A stretch of DNA of 64,000 bases from Streptomyces nodosus (GTDB lineage Bacteria; Actinomycetota; Actinomycetes; Streptomycetales; Streptomycetaceae): positions 3,560,501-3,624,500 of the forward strand of contig NZ_CP023747.1 of the NCBI RefSeq assembly GCF_008704995.1, written 5' to 3'. Each line of letters opens with the position of its first letter. Within the stretch, counting starts at the first letter, position 1. This document shows, in pieces, positions 32,164-42,472 of this stretch. A model generated the notes under the pieces. That model had not been told where the DNA came from. It saw nothing but the letters and a program-made list of their open reading frames with translations, and made no database searches. Both the position numbers and the translations under genes were made by a program.

Positions 32164-32414
32164 CCTCCTGCGAACGGCGGGAGCACCTCGACCGTGCCGC
32201 CCTCGGCCAGCCGTACCGTCTCATGCGCACGGGTCCCGACGGGATCACCGTCCACGAGGAAGGAGCATCGCCGCAGGACGCGGACGAGTTCGCCGGGGTG
32301 TCGACCGCGGGCGGCGTCCAGGGCCTCCGCCAGCGTGGTCGCGTCGTACGGCTCCTCGTCGGTGCCGGCCGCGGCCTTGGCGGCGGCCCAGTAACGCACC
32401 GTGCCCTTTGCCAT
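32160..32414 (-). CDS. MoaD/ThiS-family sulfur-carrier protein
   Basis: An 84-residue beta-grasp protein, AKGTVRYWAAAKAAAGTDEE at the start, LAEALDAARGRHPGELVRVL, and a C-terminus VEVLPPFAGG ending in the Gly-Gly required for adenylation and thiocarboxylation. It would donate sulfur to molybdopterin, thiazole or another product. No MoeB/ThiF-like activating enzyme or other cofactor gene is nearby. It is translationally coupled to the membrane protein. Confidence 0.88.
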   Translation of the reverse strand: MAKGTVRYWAAAKAAAGTDEEPYDATTLAEALDAARGRHPGELVRVLRRCSFLVDGDPVGTRAHETVRLAEGGTVEVLPPFAGG

Positions 32415-32451
32415 CTGCTTCCTCAACTCGGTTGTGGTGAACACGGTCAGG

Positions 32452-33327
32452 CTAGTGCCTCGCCGGGCGCCTGCCCGCGCGCGAGGCCGCCCATCCGCCG
32501 ATCCGGGCCAGCAGCGCGTCGTCGCTGGCGTGCTCGGCATGACCCATGCCCGGCTCCAGCCACAGTTCGGCGTGGCCGGCGGCGGCCTCGGCCAGCATCC
32601 GGGGGTGGTCGAGGGGGAAATAGCTGTCCTGGTCCCCGTGCACGATCAGCAGGGGCGTCGGCGCGATCAGGGGCACCGACTCCACGGGCGAGGCGGGTAC
32701 CGGGTCCCAGACGCGGTGGTCGATCCGGGTGCGCATCCCGTAGCGGCCCACCAGACGTCCCTCGGGCCGCAGCACCAGCCAGTGCAGCCGCCGCATGGGG
32801 GCGGTGCCCCGGTAGAACCACCGGGCGGGGGCGCTGACGGCCACCACCGCGTCGGTGCCGGCGCCCTCCTCGTGCCGTGCCGCATGCCGCAGCACCACCG
32901 ATCCGCCCATCGAGAAGCCGACCGTGACCACCCGCGTATGACCCAGCTCGCGCGCCCACCGCACCGCGGCCGCCAGGTCGAGCACCTCGCGGTCGCCGAC
33001 CGTCGATCTGCCGCCCGACGCCCCGTGGCCCCGGAAGGAGAAGGTGACCACCGCACCGTAGCGGGCCAGGACGTCCGCCGCCCGGCGGACATGGGGCCGC
33101 TCCAGATCGCCCGTGAAGCCGTGCGCGACGACGATCGCAAGGTCCCCCGGGGCGTCGGAGGCAACGCCTCCGGTGCCGTGCGCCACGGCGGCCCCCGGGT
33201 CGTGGGCGGCGTCGATCCGCACCCCGTCGGCCGTGCGCAGAAACGTCCGCAGACGGCCGCGGTGGTACGCCCCGGGACGCGGACGAACGGCGAATCGTCC
33301 GATATGACCTGCCGGACCGTTACTCAT
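32452..33327 (-). CDS. alpha/beta hydrolase
   Basis: A 291-residue serine hydrolase. The oxyanion strand is IVVAHGFTGDLERPH, the nucleophile elbow is VGFSMGGSVVLRHA (Ser near 150), the acid is in LLIVHGDQDSYFPLDHPRML, and the His in LEPGMGHAEHASD. The length and order fit the serine aminopeptidase S33/esterase-like branch. ATG 33327 gives a short soluble N-terminus (MSNGPAGHIGRFAVRP). Substrate unknown. It is divergent from glnR. Confidence 0.9.
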   Translation of the reverse strand: MSNGPAGHIGRFAVRPRPGAYHRGRLRTFLRTADGVRIDAAHDPGAAVAHGTGGVASDAPGDLAIVVAHGFTGDLERPHVRRAADVLARYGAVVTFSFRGHGASGGRSTVGDREVLDLAAAVRWARELGHTRVVTVGFSMGGSVVLRHAARHEEGAGTDAVVAVSAPARWFYRGTAPMRRLHWLVLRPEGRLVGRYGMRTRIDHRVWDPVPASPVESVPLIAPTPLLIVHGDQDSYFPLDHPRMLAEAAAGHAELWLEPGMGHAEHASDDALLARIGGWAASRAGRRPARH

Positions 33328-33576
33328 GTGGGCTATTCTGCTGGGCAGAGGACTCGGGCAGCGCAGCCCCCGGGTCCTTTTGTGCTTTCGGAGGTGCCGC
33401 GCCGAGGCGGGAGACCGCTCAGGTACGGGACACCGGGACACGGGAGGTGCCCCCATCGCAGGGACCGAGGAGGAACCAGACGTCATGGGTGAGCGAACCG
33501 CGCACGGACAGAAGACGGCTCGGGCAGGGGGATCCCCCCGGCTCGGACACGGCCTGGAGGCCCGGGGAGGGATGCG

Positions 33577-34389
33577 ATGAGTTCTCTGCTGCTCCTCACC
33601 AACGCCCTCGAGCCGTCGGCCCAGGTGCTCCCCGCCCTCGGCCTGCTCCTGCACCAGGTGCGGGTGGCCCCGGCGGAGGGCCCCGCCCTCATCGACATCC
33701 CGAGCGCCGACGCCGTCCTGGTCGACGGGCGGCGCGATCTCCCCCAGGTGCGCAGCCTGTGCCAGCTGCTGCGGTCCACGGGACCCGGCTGTCCCCTGCT
33801 CCTGATCGTCACCGAGGGCGGACTCGCGGCCGTCACCGCCGACTGGGGCATCGACGACGTCCTGCTGGACACCGCGGGACCCGCCGAGGTGGAGGCCCGG
33901 CTGCGGCTGGCCCTGGGCCGCCGACAGATCACGGACGACTCCCCCATGGAGATCCGCACCGGCGACCTGTCCGTGGACGAGGCGACCTACAGCGCCAAGC
34001 TCAAGGGCCGCGTCCTCGATCTGACCTTCAAGGAGTTCGAGCTGCTGAAGTACCTCGCGCAGCACCCGGGCCGCGTCTTCACCCGCGCCCAGCTCCTCCA
34101 GGAGGTCTGGGGCTACGACTACTTCGGCGGCACCCGCACGGTCGATGTGCATGTACGGCGGCTGCGCGCCAAGCTCGGCCCCGAGCACGAGTCGCTGATC
34201 GGCACGGTCCGCAACGTGGGCTACCGCTTTGTGACCCCCGAGAAGCCGGACCGCTCAGGTACGGGCGGCTCCCGGTCGGGCGGCGCCGGCCGGGAGGAGA
34301 CGACGAAGACCGAATCGAGCCACCCGAAAACGGAGGAATCGGACGAGACGTCACCGCGCTCGGCGACCGAGGTCGCGGCCGAGGCCTAG
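33577..34389 (+). CDS. glnR: GlnR, global nitrogen regulator (orphan OmpR-type)
   Basis: A 270-residue regulator of ammonium assimilation genes (glnA, amtB, nir, and others). The receiver-like domain ([20 protein letters not shown]) keeps D50 in [11 protein letters not shown] but lacks a normal acidic pocket, as in characterised GlnR, which works without a cognate kinase. The winged-helix domain has [40 protein letters not shown] and [17 protein letters not shown]. The Ser/Thr/Glu-rich tail (residues 230-270) is variable between species. Start ATG 33577 is fixed by the conserved [11 protein letters not shown]. Confidence 0.95.
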   Translation: MSSLLLLTNALEPSAQVLPALGLLLHQVRVAPAEGPALIDIPSADAVLVDGRRDLPQVRSLCQLLRSTGPGCPLLLIVTEGGLAAVTADWGIDDVLLDTAGPAEVEARLRLALGRRQITDDSPMEIRTGDLSVDEATYSAKLKGRVLDLTFKEFELLKYLAQHPGRVFTRAQLLQEVWGYDYFGGTRTVDVHVRRLRAKLGPEHESLIGTVRNVGYRFVTPEKPDRSGTGGSRSGGAGREETTKTESSHPKTEESDETSPRSATEVAAEA

Positions 34390-34462
34390 AAGTCACTGTC
34401 GCCGGGCCCCGGAATCGGCGTATTCCCTGCCCAGAGCCGGTCCATCCGCGTAGACTCCGCGC

Positions 34463-35485
34463 GTGGCCAAGGTGACTCGGGACGATGTGGCACGACTGGC
34501 GGGGACGTCCACCGCCGTCGTGAGCTATGTCATCAACAACGGACCCCGGCCGGTGGCACCGGCCACGCGAGAGCGGGTCCTCGCCGCGATCAAGGAACTG
34601 GGGTACCGGCCCGACCGGGTCGCCCAGGCCATGGCGTCGCGGCGCACGGACCTCATAGGCATGATCGTGCCCGATGCCCGCCAGCCCTTCTTCGGGGAGA
34701 TGGCGCACGCCGTGGAGCAGGCCGCCGCCGAGCGCGGAAAGATGGTGCTGGTCGGCAACTCCGACTATGTGGCCGAGCGCGAGGTCCACTATCTGCGGGC
34801 CTTCCTCGGCATGCGCGTCTCCGGGCTGATCCTGGTCAGCCATGCGCTCAGCGACCACGCCGCCGCCGAGATCGAGGCATGGGACGCCCGGGTGGTGCTG
34901 CTGCACGAGCGGCCCGAGGCGATCGACGACGTCGCGGTGGTCACGGATGACCTCGGGGGCGCCCAGCTCGCCGTCCGCCACCTCCTGGAGCACGGCCACC
35001 CCTATGTCGCCTGCATGGGCGGCACCGCGGAGACCCCGGCGGTCGGCGACCCGGTCTCCGACCATGTCGAGGGCTGGCAGCGCGCCATGCAGGAGGCCGG
35101 GATCCCCACCGAGGGCCGGCTCTTCCAGGCGCCCTACAACCGCTATGACGCCTACCGGGTGAGCCTCGAACTGCTGTCCGGACCGAACCGTCCCCCGGCC
35201 ATCTTCTGCTCCACCGACGACCAGGCGATCGGTGTGCTGCGGGCGGCGCGGGAGCTGCGCATCGACGTCCCCGAGGAGCTGGCCGTGGCCGGCTTCGACG
35301 ACGTCAAGGAGGCGGCCCTCACGGACCCGCCGATGACGACCGTCGCCTCGGACCGGTCCGGGATGGCCCGCGCGGCCGTCGACCTGGTGCTGGACGACGG
35401 GCTGCGGGTCGCGGGGTCGCGCAGGGAGCGGCTGAAGCTGTTTCCGTCGCGGCTGGTGGTACGGCGCTCCTGCGGATGCGACTAG
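34463..35485 (+). CDS. LacI-family transcriptional regulator
   Basis: A 340-residue regulator. Residues 1-55 are the LacI helix-turn-helix ([20 protein letters not shown]) with the hinge [20 protein letters not shown]. Residues 60-335 are a periplasmic-binding-protein-like sensor ([40 protein letters not shown]). GTG 34463 follows TAGACT (34451-34456) by six bases, a leaderless start. The sugar-like effector and targets are unknown; no transport or catabolic genes are adjacent. Confidence 0.93.
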   Translation: MAKVTRDDVARLAGTSTAVVSYVINNGPRPVAPATRERVLAAIKELGYRPDRVAQAMASRRTDLIGMIVPDARQPFFGEMAHAVEQAAAERGKMVLVGNSDYVAEREVHYLRAFLGMRVSGLILVSHALSDHAAAEIEAWDARVVLLHERPEAIDDVAVVTDDLGGAQLAVRHLLEHGHPYVACMGGTAETPAVGDPVSDHVEGWQRAMQEAGIPTEGRLFQAPYNRYDAYRVSLELLSGPNRPPAIFCSTDDQAIGVLRAARELRIDVPEELAVAGFDDVKEAALTDPPMTTVASDRSGMARAAVDLVLDDGLRVAGSRRERLKLFPSRLVVRRSCGCD

Positions 35486-35667
35486 GGCGTCCTCCCGTGA
35501 CCCGCCGACGGGTCACGAGCGTCGCGTGTCACCACGGCGTCCCCAGGGTCCGCAGGACCTCGGGTTCCGCGCGGCCGAGCCGCCTTTACATCGGACATAC
35601 GCGGTTCTGTCGGGCTTCTCAGGGGTGATTCAGCCGGTTCTCATGATCGCGGGACATTCTCTCTTAC

Positions 35668-36693
35668 ATGACCGAGAGCTTCCGCAGCAGCGGCGAGAAC
35701 GAGTACCCCCAGGGGGCCGGGCAGCAGTTCCCGCACCCCGACCAGCAGTACGTCTCGTCTTCCGTGAACCCCACCTGGCCGCCCCCTCCCTCGTACGCGC
35801 CGGCCCAGCCGGTGGCCACACCGGAGAAGCGCGCCAGGGGTCCGCTCGCCCTCCTCGCCGCCGTGGCGATCGTCGCCGCGGCGATAGGCGGCGGCACCGC
35901 CTACGGCATCCAGGAGCTGACCGGCAAGAACACGGTCACCTCCAGCTCCACCAGTGCCGCCGTGGTGCCCACGGGCAAGCGGGGCACGGTGGCCGGGGTG
36001 GCCGCGGCGGTCAGCCCGAGCATCGTGGAGATCAGCGCCACCTCGGCCGACGGCAGGTCCACCGGCTCCGGAGTGATCGTCACCGACGCCGGCGAGATCA
36101 TCACCAACAACCACGTGGTCTCCGGCGCCTCCACCATCAAGGTCACGACCAGCAGCGGCGCCTCCTACACCGCACAGGTGGTCGGCACCGACAGCAGGAA
36201 GGACCTGGCGCTGATCAAGGTGCGGGGGGCCTCCGGTCTGAAGGCCGCCACGCTCGGCGACTCCGACGGGCTCCAGGTCGGTGACCAGGTCGTCGCGATC
36301 GGCTCCCCCGAGGGCCTGTCCGGCACCGTCACCAGCGGCATCGTCTCCGCCCTCGACCGGGACGTCACCGTCTCGACCGACGAGGGCCAGGCACCGAGCC
36401 AGGGCGACGGCCGGTGGCCCTTCGAGTTCGGTGGCCGCCAGTTCAACGGCGACACCGGCAACTCCACCACGACCTACAAGGCGATCCAGACGGACGCGTC
36501 CCTGAACCCGGGCAACTCCGGCGGCGCCCTGATCGATATGAACGGCAACATCATCGGCGTCAACTCGGCGATGTACTCGGCCGGTTCGGACTCGACATCG
36601 TCGAGTGCGGGCAGTGTCGGCCTGGGCTTCGCCATCCCGATCAACACCGTGAAGGCCGACCTGGCGACGCTGCGCTCCGGCTCCCAGAGCTGA
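35668..36693 (+). CDS. membrane-anchored trypsin-like serine protease (HtrA-like, no PDZ)
   Basis: A 341-residue protease. Residues 1-55 are a Pro/Gln/Ser-rich cytosolic region; 58-82 is a membrane helix (GPLALLAAVAIVAAAIGGGT). The protease domain has His in EIITNNHVVSGAS, Asp in DSRKDLALIKVRG and Ser in LNPGNSGGALIDMNGNIIG. It ends directly after the protease domain (IPINTVKADLATLRSGSQS), so no PDZ domain is present, unlike DegP. It likely works in envelope quality control outside the membrane. It precedes a two-component system which may regulate it. Confidence 0.92.
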   Translation: MTESFRSSGENEYPQGAGQQFPHPDQQYVSSSVNPTWPPPPSYAPAQPVATPEKRARGPLALLAAVAIVAAAIGGGTAYGIQELTGKNTVTSSSTSAAVVPTGKRGTVAGVAAAVSPSIVEISATSADGRSTGSGVIVTDAGEIITNNHVVSGASTIKVTTSSGASYTAQVVGTDSRKDLALIKVRGASGLKAATLGDSDGLQVGDQVVAIGSPEGLSGTVTSGIVSALDRDVTVSTDEGQAPSQGDGRWPFEFGGRQFNGDTGNSTTTYKAIQTDASLNPGNSGGALIDMNGNIIGVNSAMYSAGSDSTSSSAGSVGLGFAIPINTVKADLATLRSGSQS

Positions 36694-36729
36694 ACGCGCA
36701 CCCGCCGGGCGTTGGGTAAGGAGTACGAC

Positions 36730-36975
36730 ATGATCAAGCAGGTTCTCCACGAGGCGACCGCTCCCGTCGGCCCGGCCCGGGTCTCCCTGGCCCTCGCCGT
36801 GGCGTACGAACTGCACGCGCCCGTCTCCCGCACGCTCGAGACGGACGAGCTCTCGGCCCCCGAGACCCGGGTGGCGGAGGTGGCGGTCCCGCAGCTGATG
36901 GGCCTGCGCACCAGCGCCGCCCGCACCCACCGCCGCAAGGTCCCGCTGAACCGCCTGACCGCCGTACTGGGCTGA
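36730..36975 (+). CDS. hypothetical 81-residue protein
   Basis: ATG 36730 has AAGGAG eight bases upstream. The protein MIKQVLHEATAPVGPARVSL is Ala/Leu-rich and ends RTHRRKVPLNRLTAVLG. It shows no membrane helix or motif that I recognise. It sits between the protease and the response-regulator genes, all on the + strand, so it may belong to that cluster. Confidence 0.6.
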   Translation: MIKQVLHEATAPVGPARVSLALAVAYELHAPVSRTLETDELSAPETRVAEVAVPQLMGLRTSAARTHRRKVPLNRLTAVLG

Positions 36976-37093
36976 CCCGTACGCCGTACGGTCCCCAGCG
37001 GTCCCGAGTCGCTCCTTGCCGTCCGAGCAGGGAAACGTGCGAGGCTGAAAGTGTCCAGCCCCGACCGATCGCACCTTGAGGAACTCCACATCC

Positions 37094-37825
37094 ATGAGCC
37101 CCGCCGAAGGCGACCGTGAATCCCAGCGCATCCTGATCGTCGACGACGAGCCGGCCGTGCGCGAAGCACTCCAGCGCAGCCTCGCCTTCGAGGGCTATGC
37201 CACCGAGGTCGCCATGGACGGCGCGGACGCGCTGGAGAAGGCGACCGCATATCAGCCGGACCTGGTCGTCCTGGACATCCAGATGCCGCGCATGGACGGT
37301 CTGACCGCGGCACGCCGGATGCGCGGCGCGGGCAGTACCACGCCCATCCTGATGCTCACGGCCCGTGACACGGTCGGCGACCGTGTCACCGGCCTCGACG
37401 CCGGAGCCGACGACTACCTGGTCAAGCCGTTCGAACTGGACGAGCTGTTCGCCCGTATCCGCGCCCTGCTGCGCCGCAGCTCGTACGCGGCCGCGGCGGT
37501 CGGCGCCTCCGAGAACGAGGCACTGACCTTCGCCGACCTCCGGATGGACCTGGCGACCCGCGAGGTCACCCGGGGCGGGCGGCCGGTGGAGCTGACCCGC
37601 ACCGAGTTCACGCTCCTGGAGATGTTCATGGCCCATCCGCGCCAGGTGCTGACCCGTGAGCAGATCCTGAAGGCGGTGTGGGGCTTCGACTTCGAGCCGT
37701 CGTCGAACTCCCTGGACGTCTATGTGATGTATCTGCGCCGTAAGACCGAGGCGGGCGGCGAGCCGCGACTGGTGCACACGGTCCGCGGGGTGGGCTATGT
37801 CCTGCGGCAGGGCGGCGCCGAGTGA
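37094..37825 (+). CDS. OmpR-family response regulator
   Basis: A 243-residue two-domain regulator. The receiver has D17-D18, phospho-acceptor D61 in [17 protein letters not shown], Thr in ILMLTARD and Lys in [17 protein letters not shown]. The winged helix has [20 protein letters not shown] and [16 protein letters not shown], ending in VRGVGYVLR. The stop overlaps the kinase start by four bases (GTGA). Resembles the MprA/TcrA branch. ATG 37094 was preferred to one 18 bp upstream. Confidence 0.94.
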   Translation: MSPAEGDRESQRILIVDDEPAVREALQRSLAFEGYATEVAMDGADALEKATAYQPDLVVLDIQMPRMDGLTAARRMRGAGSTTPILMLTARDTVGDRVTGLDAGADDYLVKPFELDELFARIRALLRRSSYAAAAVGASENEALTFADLRMDLATREVTRGGRPVELTRTEFTLLEMFMAHPRQVLTREQILKAVWGFDFEPSSNSLDVYVMYLRRKTEAGGEPRLVHTVRGVGYVLRQGGAE

Positions 37826-39306
37826 TCCGACGGTTCCGTTCCCTCCCGCTCCGCTCCCGGCTGGCCCTGCTGGTGGCGGCGGCGGTGGCCTTCGGGGTGG
37901 CCGCGGTGTCGATGAGCTGCTGGTTCGTCGTCCAGGGCAAGCTGTACGAGCAGGTGGACAACGATCTTCAGAAGTCGGCGGCCAGGCCGCAGGAGTACTC
38001 CAAGGTGCTGGGCACCCTGGCCAGCTGTCCCCAGTCCCCCGAGTCGGACGCCGGTGACTTCCGGGTCCGCGAGAACTACTACCTCCAGCTGGTCAAGGCG
38101 GACGGCGCCAGCTGCCTCTCCGCGCAGTCCATGGGCATGGTCAAGATCTCCGACGCCGACAAGGACGTGATCCGGAGCGCGGCCAGCGGCAAGGGGATCC
38201 TCCGCAACGGCACGGACACCAAGGGCAACGACGTACGGGTGCTGACCGTGCCCCTGGTGGTCACCACCGGCAGCATCGGCCAGCCCCGGCTGTACCCGGA
38301 CACCGCGCTCCTGGTGGCGGTGCCGCTCAAGAGCACCCAGAGCACCCTCAAGGACCTGGCCCTGCTGCTGCTGGTCGTCTCCGGCGTGGGAGTGATCGGC
38401 GCCGGTGCGGTCGGCCTGGCCGTGGCCCGCGCGGGACTGCGCCCCGTCGACAAGCTCACCGAGGCCGTCGAGCACATCGCCAGAACCGAGGACCTGACCA
38501 CCCACATTCCGGTGGACCGGCACAGCGAGGACGAGATCGCCCGGCTGTCCCGCTCCTTCAACTCGATGACCTCGGCCCTGGCCAGCTCCCGTGAACTCCA
38601 GCAGCAGCTGATCGCGGACGCCGGCCACGAGCTGCGTACGCCCCTGACCTCGCTGCGCACCAACATCGAGCTCCTCACCCGCAGCGAGGAGACGGGCCGC
38701 CCCCTGCCCCCGGCGGACCGCGCGGCACTGCTGGTCTCGGTGAAGGCCCAGATGTCCGAACTGGCCGCGCTCATCGGCGATCTGCAGGAACTGTCACGGC
38801 CGGAGCAGGGTCAGCACGCGGAGCGGACCCAGGTGCTGGAGTGGCAGGACATCGTCGAGGAGGCGCTGCGAAGGGTCCGGCTGCGCGGCCCGGAGCTGAC
38901 GATCACGGCGGATCTCAAGCCCTGGTACGTCCGGGCGGAGCCGGCCACGCTGGAGCGGGCGATGGTGAACATCCTGGACAACGCGGTGAAGTTCAGCCCC
39001 GAGGGCGGCACGGTCGAGGTCGCCCTGGCGGACGGTGTCCTGACGGTCCGCGACCACGGCCCCGGCATCGCGGCCGAGGAACTTCCGCATGTCTTCGACC
39101 GCTTCTGGCGCTCCCCGAGCGCCAGGGCACTGCCCGGCTCGGGTCTCGGACTGTCGATCGTGGCCCGCACGGTCCAGGGGGCCGGCGGTGAGGTGTCCCT
39201 GACCCGCGCGGACGGCGGTGGCACGCTGGCGACCGTACGACTGCCCGGGGCGCCCGTCCCCCCGCCGGACACGCCACCGGAGACGGTGCCGGGCGGACTT
39301 TCCTGA
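37822..39306 (+). CDS. sensor histidine kinase
   Basis: A 494-residue membrane sensor, partner of the response regulator just upstream. A first membrane helix (residues 12-35) and a second near residue 180 ([20 protein letters not shown]) enclose an extracellular sensor of about 140 residues. A HAMP linker follows ([20 protein letters not shown]), then the H-box [20 protein letters not shown] with the phospho-His near 269, N-box in [14 protein letters not shown] and G-boxes [20 protein letters not shown] and [15 protein letters not shown]. The tail is Pro-rich. The signal sensed is unknown; the neighbouring envelope protease suggests envelope stress. Confidence 0.94.
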   Translation: MIRRFRSLPLRSRLALLVAAAVAFGVAAVSMSCWFVVQGKLYEQVDNDLQKSAARPQEYSKVLGTLASCPQSPESDAGDFRVRENYYLQLVKADGASCLSAQSMGMVKISDADKDVIRSAASGKGILRNGTDTKGNDVRVLTVPLVVTTGSIGQPRLYPDTALLVAVPLKSTQSTLKDLALLLLVVSGVGVIGAGAVGLAVARAGLRPVDKLTEAVEHIARTEDLTTHIPVDRHSEDEIARLSRSFNSMTSALASSRELQQQLIADAGHELRTPLTSLRTNIELLTRSEETGRPLPPADRAALLVSVKAQMSELAALIGDLQELSRPEQGQHAERTQVLEWQDIVEEALRRVRLRGPELTITADLKPWYVRAEPATLERAMVNILDNAVKFSPEGGTVEVALADGVLTVRDHGPGIAAEELPHVFDRFWRSPSARALPGSGLGLSIVARTVQGAGGEVSLTRADGGGTLATVRLPGAPVPPPDTPPETVPGGLS

Positions 39307-39440
39307 GCCGCGGCCGGCGCTCCGCGGGTTCGGCCCGGCCCCCGGCGGCTAGGGGCGAAGGCCGCTTCGGCGGCCCCTGATCTCCGGATCGTGCCGGGCT
39401 GGCCGGCGCCGGAGGCGCTCTCCTCGGGGCGGAAACGGCG

Positions 39441-39514
39441 CGGCCCGTCCCCGCCGACGGACGCCGGCGGACGCGAGGAGCGTCCGGGGAACGTCATCGG
39501 ACGGGGACGGGCCG
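39441..39514. terminator. convergent terminator region
   Basis: CGGCCCGTCCCCG (39441-39453) and CGGGGACGGGCCG (39502-39514) form a perfect 13-bp stem with a long structured 48-base loop, directly before the stop of the 5'-nucleotidase gene (39519) and after the kinase gene. It can end transcription on both strands. Confidence 0.55.
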
Positions 39515-39518
39515 ACGA

Positions 39519-41309
39519 TCACTTGACGATCGTGATCCGGTCCGCCTTCGGGACCGCGTACGGCGCCGTGGCCGAGGAGTTGCCCTTCAGGTACGCCTCG
39601 AGCGCCGCCAGGTCGTCCGAGCCGATCAGCATGTTCTTGCCGTTGCCGAGCTCGGTGAAGCCGTCGCCGCCGCCCGCGAGGAAGGAGTTCATCGCGACAC
39701 GGTAGGTGGCCGCCGGGTCGATCGGCTTGCCGTTCAGCTTGATCGAGTCCACGGCCACACGCGCGGCACCCGACTTGGTCAGGTCCAGCGTGTAGGTCAG
39801 GCCCTCGGAGATCTGCAGGATCTTCGGCGCGGCCTCGTTCGCACCGCTGACCTGCTGCTGCAGCGCGGTGATCACCTGGGCACCGGTCAGGCTGACCAGG
39901 TTCACGGTGTTGGCGAACGGCTGGACCGTGAACGCCTCCCCGTACGTCACGACACCGTCTCCCTCGGCACCGCTCGCGGGGTAGGTGAGCGGGGCGCGGA
40001 TGCCGCCCGGGTTCATCAGGGCGAGCTCGGTCGTGGGGTCGAGCGACTTGGCGTGAGCGAGCTGCGCGTCGGCGATCAGGTCGCCGAGCGGGGACTCGGT
40101 GCCCTCGACACCGATCTCACCGGCGATGTAGCCGATGGGCCGCGACGCGATGGGAGCCGCGATCACGTTCCACTTGTTGATCAGGGCGGTGATGTCGGCC
40201 GCCTTGGCGACGTCACGGGTGACCACGTGGTTCGCGGAGGCGACCGCGGTACGGGCGATGTCGCCGGTCTTCCGGTCGTACGTCAGCGTGGTGTCGGTGT
40301 ACAGCCGGCCGAACGAGGACGCCGAGGTCACCATGCGGGGCTGGCCCGCCGGGTCTTTGATCGTGCAGACGTACGCCTGGTGGGTGTGGCCGGTGACCAG
40401 CGCGTCCACCGCCGGGGAGACACGCTTGGCGATGTCGACGATCGGGCCGGAGATGCCGTCGCCCGGGCCCGGGCTGTCGCAGTTGTAGTTGTAGTCGCCC
40501 GACACGGGCACGCCGCCCTCGTGGATCAGGGCGACGATCGACTGGACGCCCTTCTTCTGGAGCTCCTTGGCGTACTTGTTGATCGTCTCGACCTCGTCGC
40601 CGAACTTCAGGCCCTTGACGCCCTCCGCGGTGACGATGTTCGGCGTGCCCTTGAGCGTCACACCGATGAAGCCGATCTTGACGTCCTTCTTGTGCCAGAT
40701 GAAGTACGGGTCGAGGAGCGGCTTGCCACTCTTCTCGTCCGTCACATTGGCGGTCAGGTAGGGGAAGTCCGCTCCGCGGAACTTGTCCTTGCCCTTGGTG
40801 TAACAGCCGTCCTGCGGGTGGCAGCCGCCCTTCCGCAGACGGGCCAGTTCCTTGGCGCCCTCGTCGAACTCGTGGTTGCCGACGCTGGTGACGTCCAGGT
40901 TCAGAGCGTTGAGCGCCTCGATGGTCGGCTCGTCGTGGAAGAGCCCGGAGAGCAGCGGCGAGGCGCCGACCATGTCACCGGCCGCGGCCGTGACGGAGAA
41001 GTCGTGGCCCTTGCGGGCCTTCCGCAGGTGCGTGGCGAGGTACTCGACACCGCCCGCGTCGATGGTCTTGACGGTGCCGTCCTTCTGCACCTCGGTGACC
41101 CGGCCCGAGGAACCGGCCGGCGGCTCCAGGTTGCCGTGCAGATCGTTGAAGGACAGCAGCTGCACGTCCTGGTAACGCTTGTCGTTCTTCGGCCCGTTGC
41201 CGTTGGCCATGGCCGGCAGCGCCGCCACCAGGGCACCGACGGTGGCCAGACCCGCTCCGACCCCGAGAACGCGGTGGAGCCGTCGTCTACGACGGGATGA
41301 GGGAGGCAT
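39519..41309 (-). CDS. secreted 5'-nucleotidase / UshA-like metallophosphatase
   Basis: A 596-residue exported enzyme that releases phosphate from nucleotides. Residues 1-36 form a signal peptide (basic RRRRRLHRVLGVG, then cleavage after MANA-like AMA). The calcineurin-like domain has LLSFNDLHGNLEPPAG, TSVGNHEFDEGAKELARLRK and VTGHTHQAYVCTIK, which supply the metal ligands. The C-terminal 5_nucleotid_C domain has LALMNPGGIRAPL and VVTYGEAFTVQPFANTVNLV. A GAGGG site precedes ATG 41309. It belongs with the phosphate-acquisition genes on the right; no PHO box was seen upstream. Confidence 0.93.
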   Translation of the reverse strand: MPPSSRRRRRLHRVLGVGAGLATVGALVAALPAMANGNGPKNDKRYQDVQLLSFNDLHGNLEPPAGSSGRVTEVQKDGTVKTIDAGGVEYLATHLRKARKGHDFSVTAAAGDMVGASPLLSGLFHDEPTIEALNALNLDVTSVGNHEFDEGAKELARLRKGGCHPQDGCYTKGKDKFRGADFPYLTANVTDEKSGKPLLDPYFIWHKKDVKIGFIGVTLKGTPNIVTAEGVKGLKFGDEVETINKYAKELQKKGVQSIVALIHEGGVPVSGDYNYNCDSPGPGDGISGPIVDIAKRVSPAVDALVTGHTHQAYVCTIKDPAGQPRMVTSASSFGRLYTDTTLTYDRKTGDIARTAVASANHVVTRDVAKAADITALINKWNVIAAPIASRPIGYIAGEIGVEGTESPLGDLIADAQLAHAKSLDPTTELALMNPGGIRAPLTYPASGAEGDGVVTYGEAFTVQPFANTVNLVSLTGAQVITALQQQVSGANEAAPKILQISEGLTYTLDLTKSGAARVAVDSIKLNGKPIDPAATYRVAMNSFLAGGGDGFTELGNGKNMLIGSDDLAALEAYLKGNSSATAPYAVPKADRITIVK

Positions 41310-41505
41310 GAGCCCTCCTGTGTGAAGTGTGTATGTGGGTAGCCCGGGATGCAGGGCCGGGCCGCCCGTGTGAGCTGTCCGAAATTGCGCTGCAAAGGCC
41401 CTGCGCAGGATAGAGTCAACGCGCGTAGCAAAACAGGGGTTTCCGGGTTACGAGCAGATTGCCTTTGCCTCCCCTTTCCGGTGTGCGCCCTTTACCCTCG
41501 TACTC

Positions 41506-42444
41506 ATGACCAGCGACGACACCGCCCGCCCGGCATCGCCCCGCTCCATCGACACCGTCCTGGAGCTCTCTCCCGAGCAGGCCGAGGCCGTGCTCGCGCT
41601 GCTCGCGGAGGCCGCCCGCGTCGACGGACAGCAGGCCGTGTCCGAACAGGGGCGGCTGCAGCTGCGCGGCGGGCGACGAGAAGGCGTGTCCCATCTTCTG
41701 CTGACGGTCGGCGACATGCTCGTCGGATACGCCCAGCTGGAGGACACCGATCCGGTGGAGGCCCCGGCCGCCGAGCTGGTCGTGCACCCCGCCCACCGTG
41801 GCCATGGCCACGGCCGGGCGCTCGGCTCCGCCCTGCTCGCCGCCTCCGGCAAGCGACTGCGGGTGTGGGCGCACGGCGGCCACTCCGCGGCCCGGCATCT
41901 GGCCCAGGTCCTCGGACTCACCCTCTTCCGCGAACTGCGCCAGCTGCGCCGCCCGTTGACCGGTCTCGACCTGCCCGAGCCGAAGCTGCCCGAGGGCGTC
42001 ACCGTGCGCCCCTTCGTCTCCGGCCGGGACGACGAGGCCTGGCTCGCCGTCAATGCGGCGGCCTTCGCCCACCACCCCGAGCAGGGCTCCCTCAGCCAGC
42101 GCGATCTCGACGACCGCAAGGCCGAGGCGTGGTTCGACCCGGAGGGCTTCTTTCTCGCGGAGCGCGAGAACGCCCGGGGCACCGAACTCGTCGGCTTCCA
42201 CTGGACCAAGGTCCACGCGGAGGAGCAGCTCGGCGAGGTGTACGTCCTCGGCGTCCGCCCCGGATCCCAGGGCGGGGGCCTCGGCCGTGCCCTCACCACG
42301 ATCGGTCTGCGCCACCTCGCCGCCCAGGGCCTCCCGACCGCCATGCTGTATGTGGACGCGGACAACAAGGCGGCGCTCGCCGTCTATGAGCGGCTGGGCT
42401 TCCTCACCCATGAGACGGATCTGATGTACCGGACGGAGACCTGA
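41506..42444 (+). CDS. mshD: mycothiol synthase MshD
   Basis: A 312-residue acetyltransferase with two tandem GNAT domains that acetylates Cys-GlcN-Ins in the last step of mycothiol synthesis. The first domain has AELVVHPAHRGHGHGRALGS. The second has VYVLGVRPGSQGGGLGRALT and ends YERLGFLTHETDLMYRTE, as in known MshD. ATG 41506 follows TACCCT (41493-41498) by seven bases, a leaderless start. mshA is at the other side of the window. Confidence 0.95.
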   Translation: MTSDDTARPASPRSIDTVLELSPEQAEAVLALLAEAARVDGQQAVSEQGRLQLRGGRREGVSHLLLTVGDMLVGYAQLEDTDPVEAPAAELVVHPAHRGHGHGRALGSALLAASGKRLRVWAHGGHSAARHLAQVLGLTLFRELRQLRRPLTGLDLPEPKLPEGVTVRPFVSGRDDEAWLAVNAAAFAHHPEQGSLSQRDLDDRKAEAWFDPEGFFLAERENARGTELVGFHWTKVHAEEQLGEVYVLGVRPGSQGGGLGRALTTIGLRHLAAQGLPTAMLYVDADNKAALAVYERLGFLTHETDLMYRTET

Positions 42445-42472
42445 GCGACGGCCGCCGAGGCCGTGGGTGCCC

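Noticed and set aside
41310..41505. PHO box in front of the secreted 5'-nucleotidase
   Set aside because: Only a vague CACTTCACACAGG on the reverse strand; no repeated 11-mers.
41349..42389. Large frame parallel to mshD
   Set aside because: Arg/Pro-rich composition and no motif; mshD in another frame explains the region.
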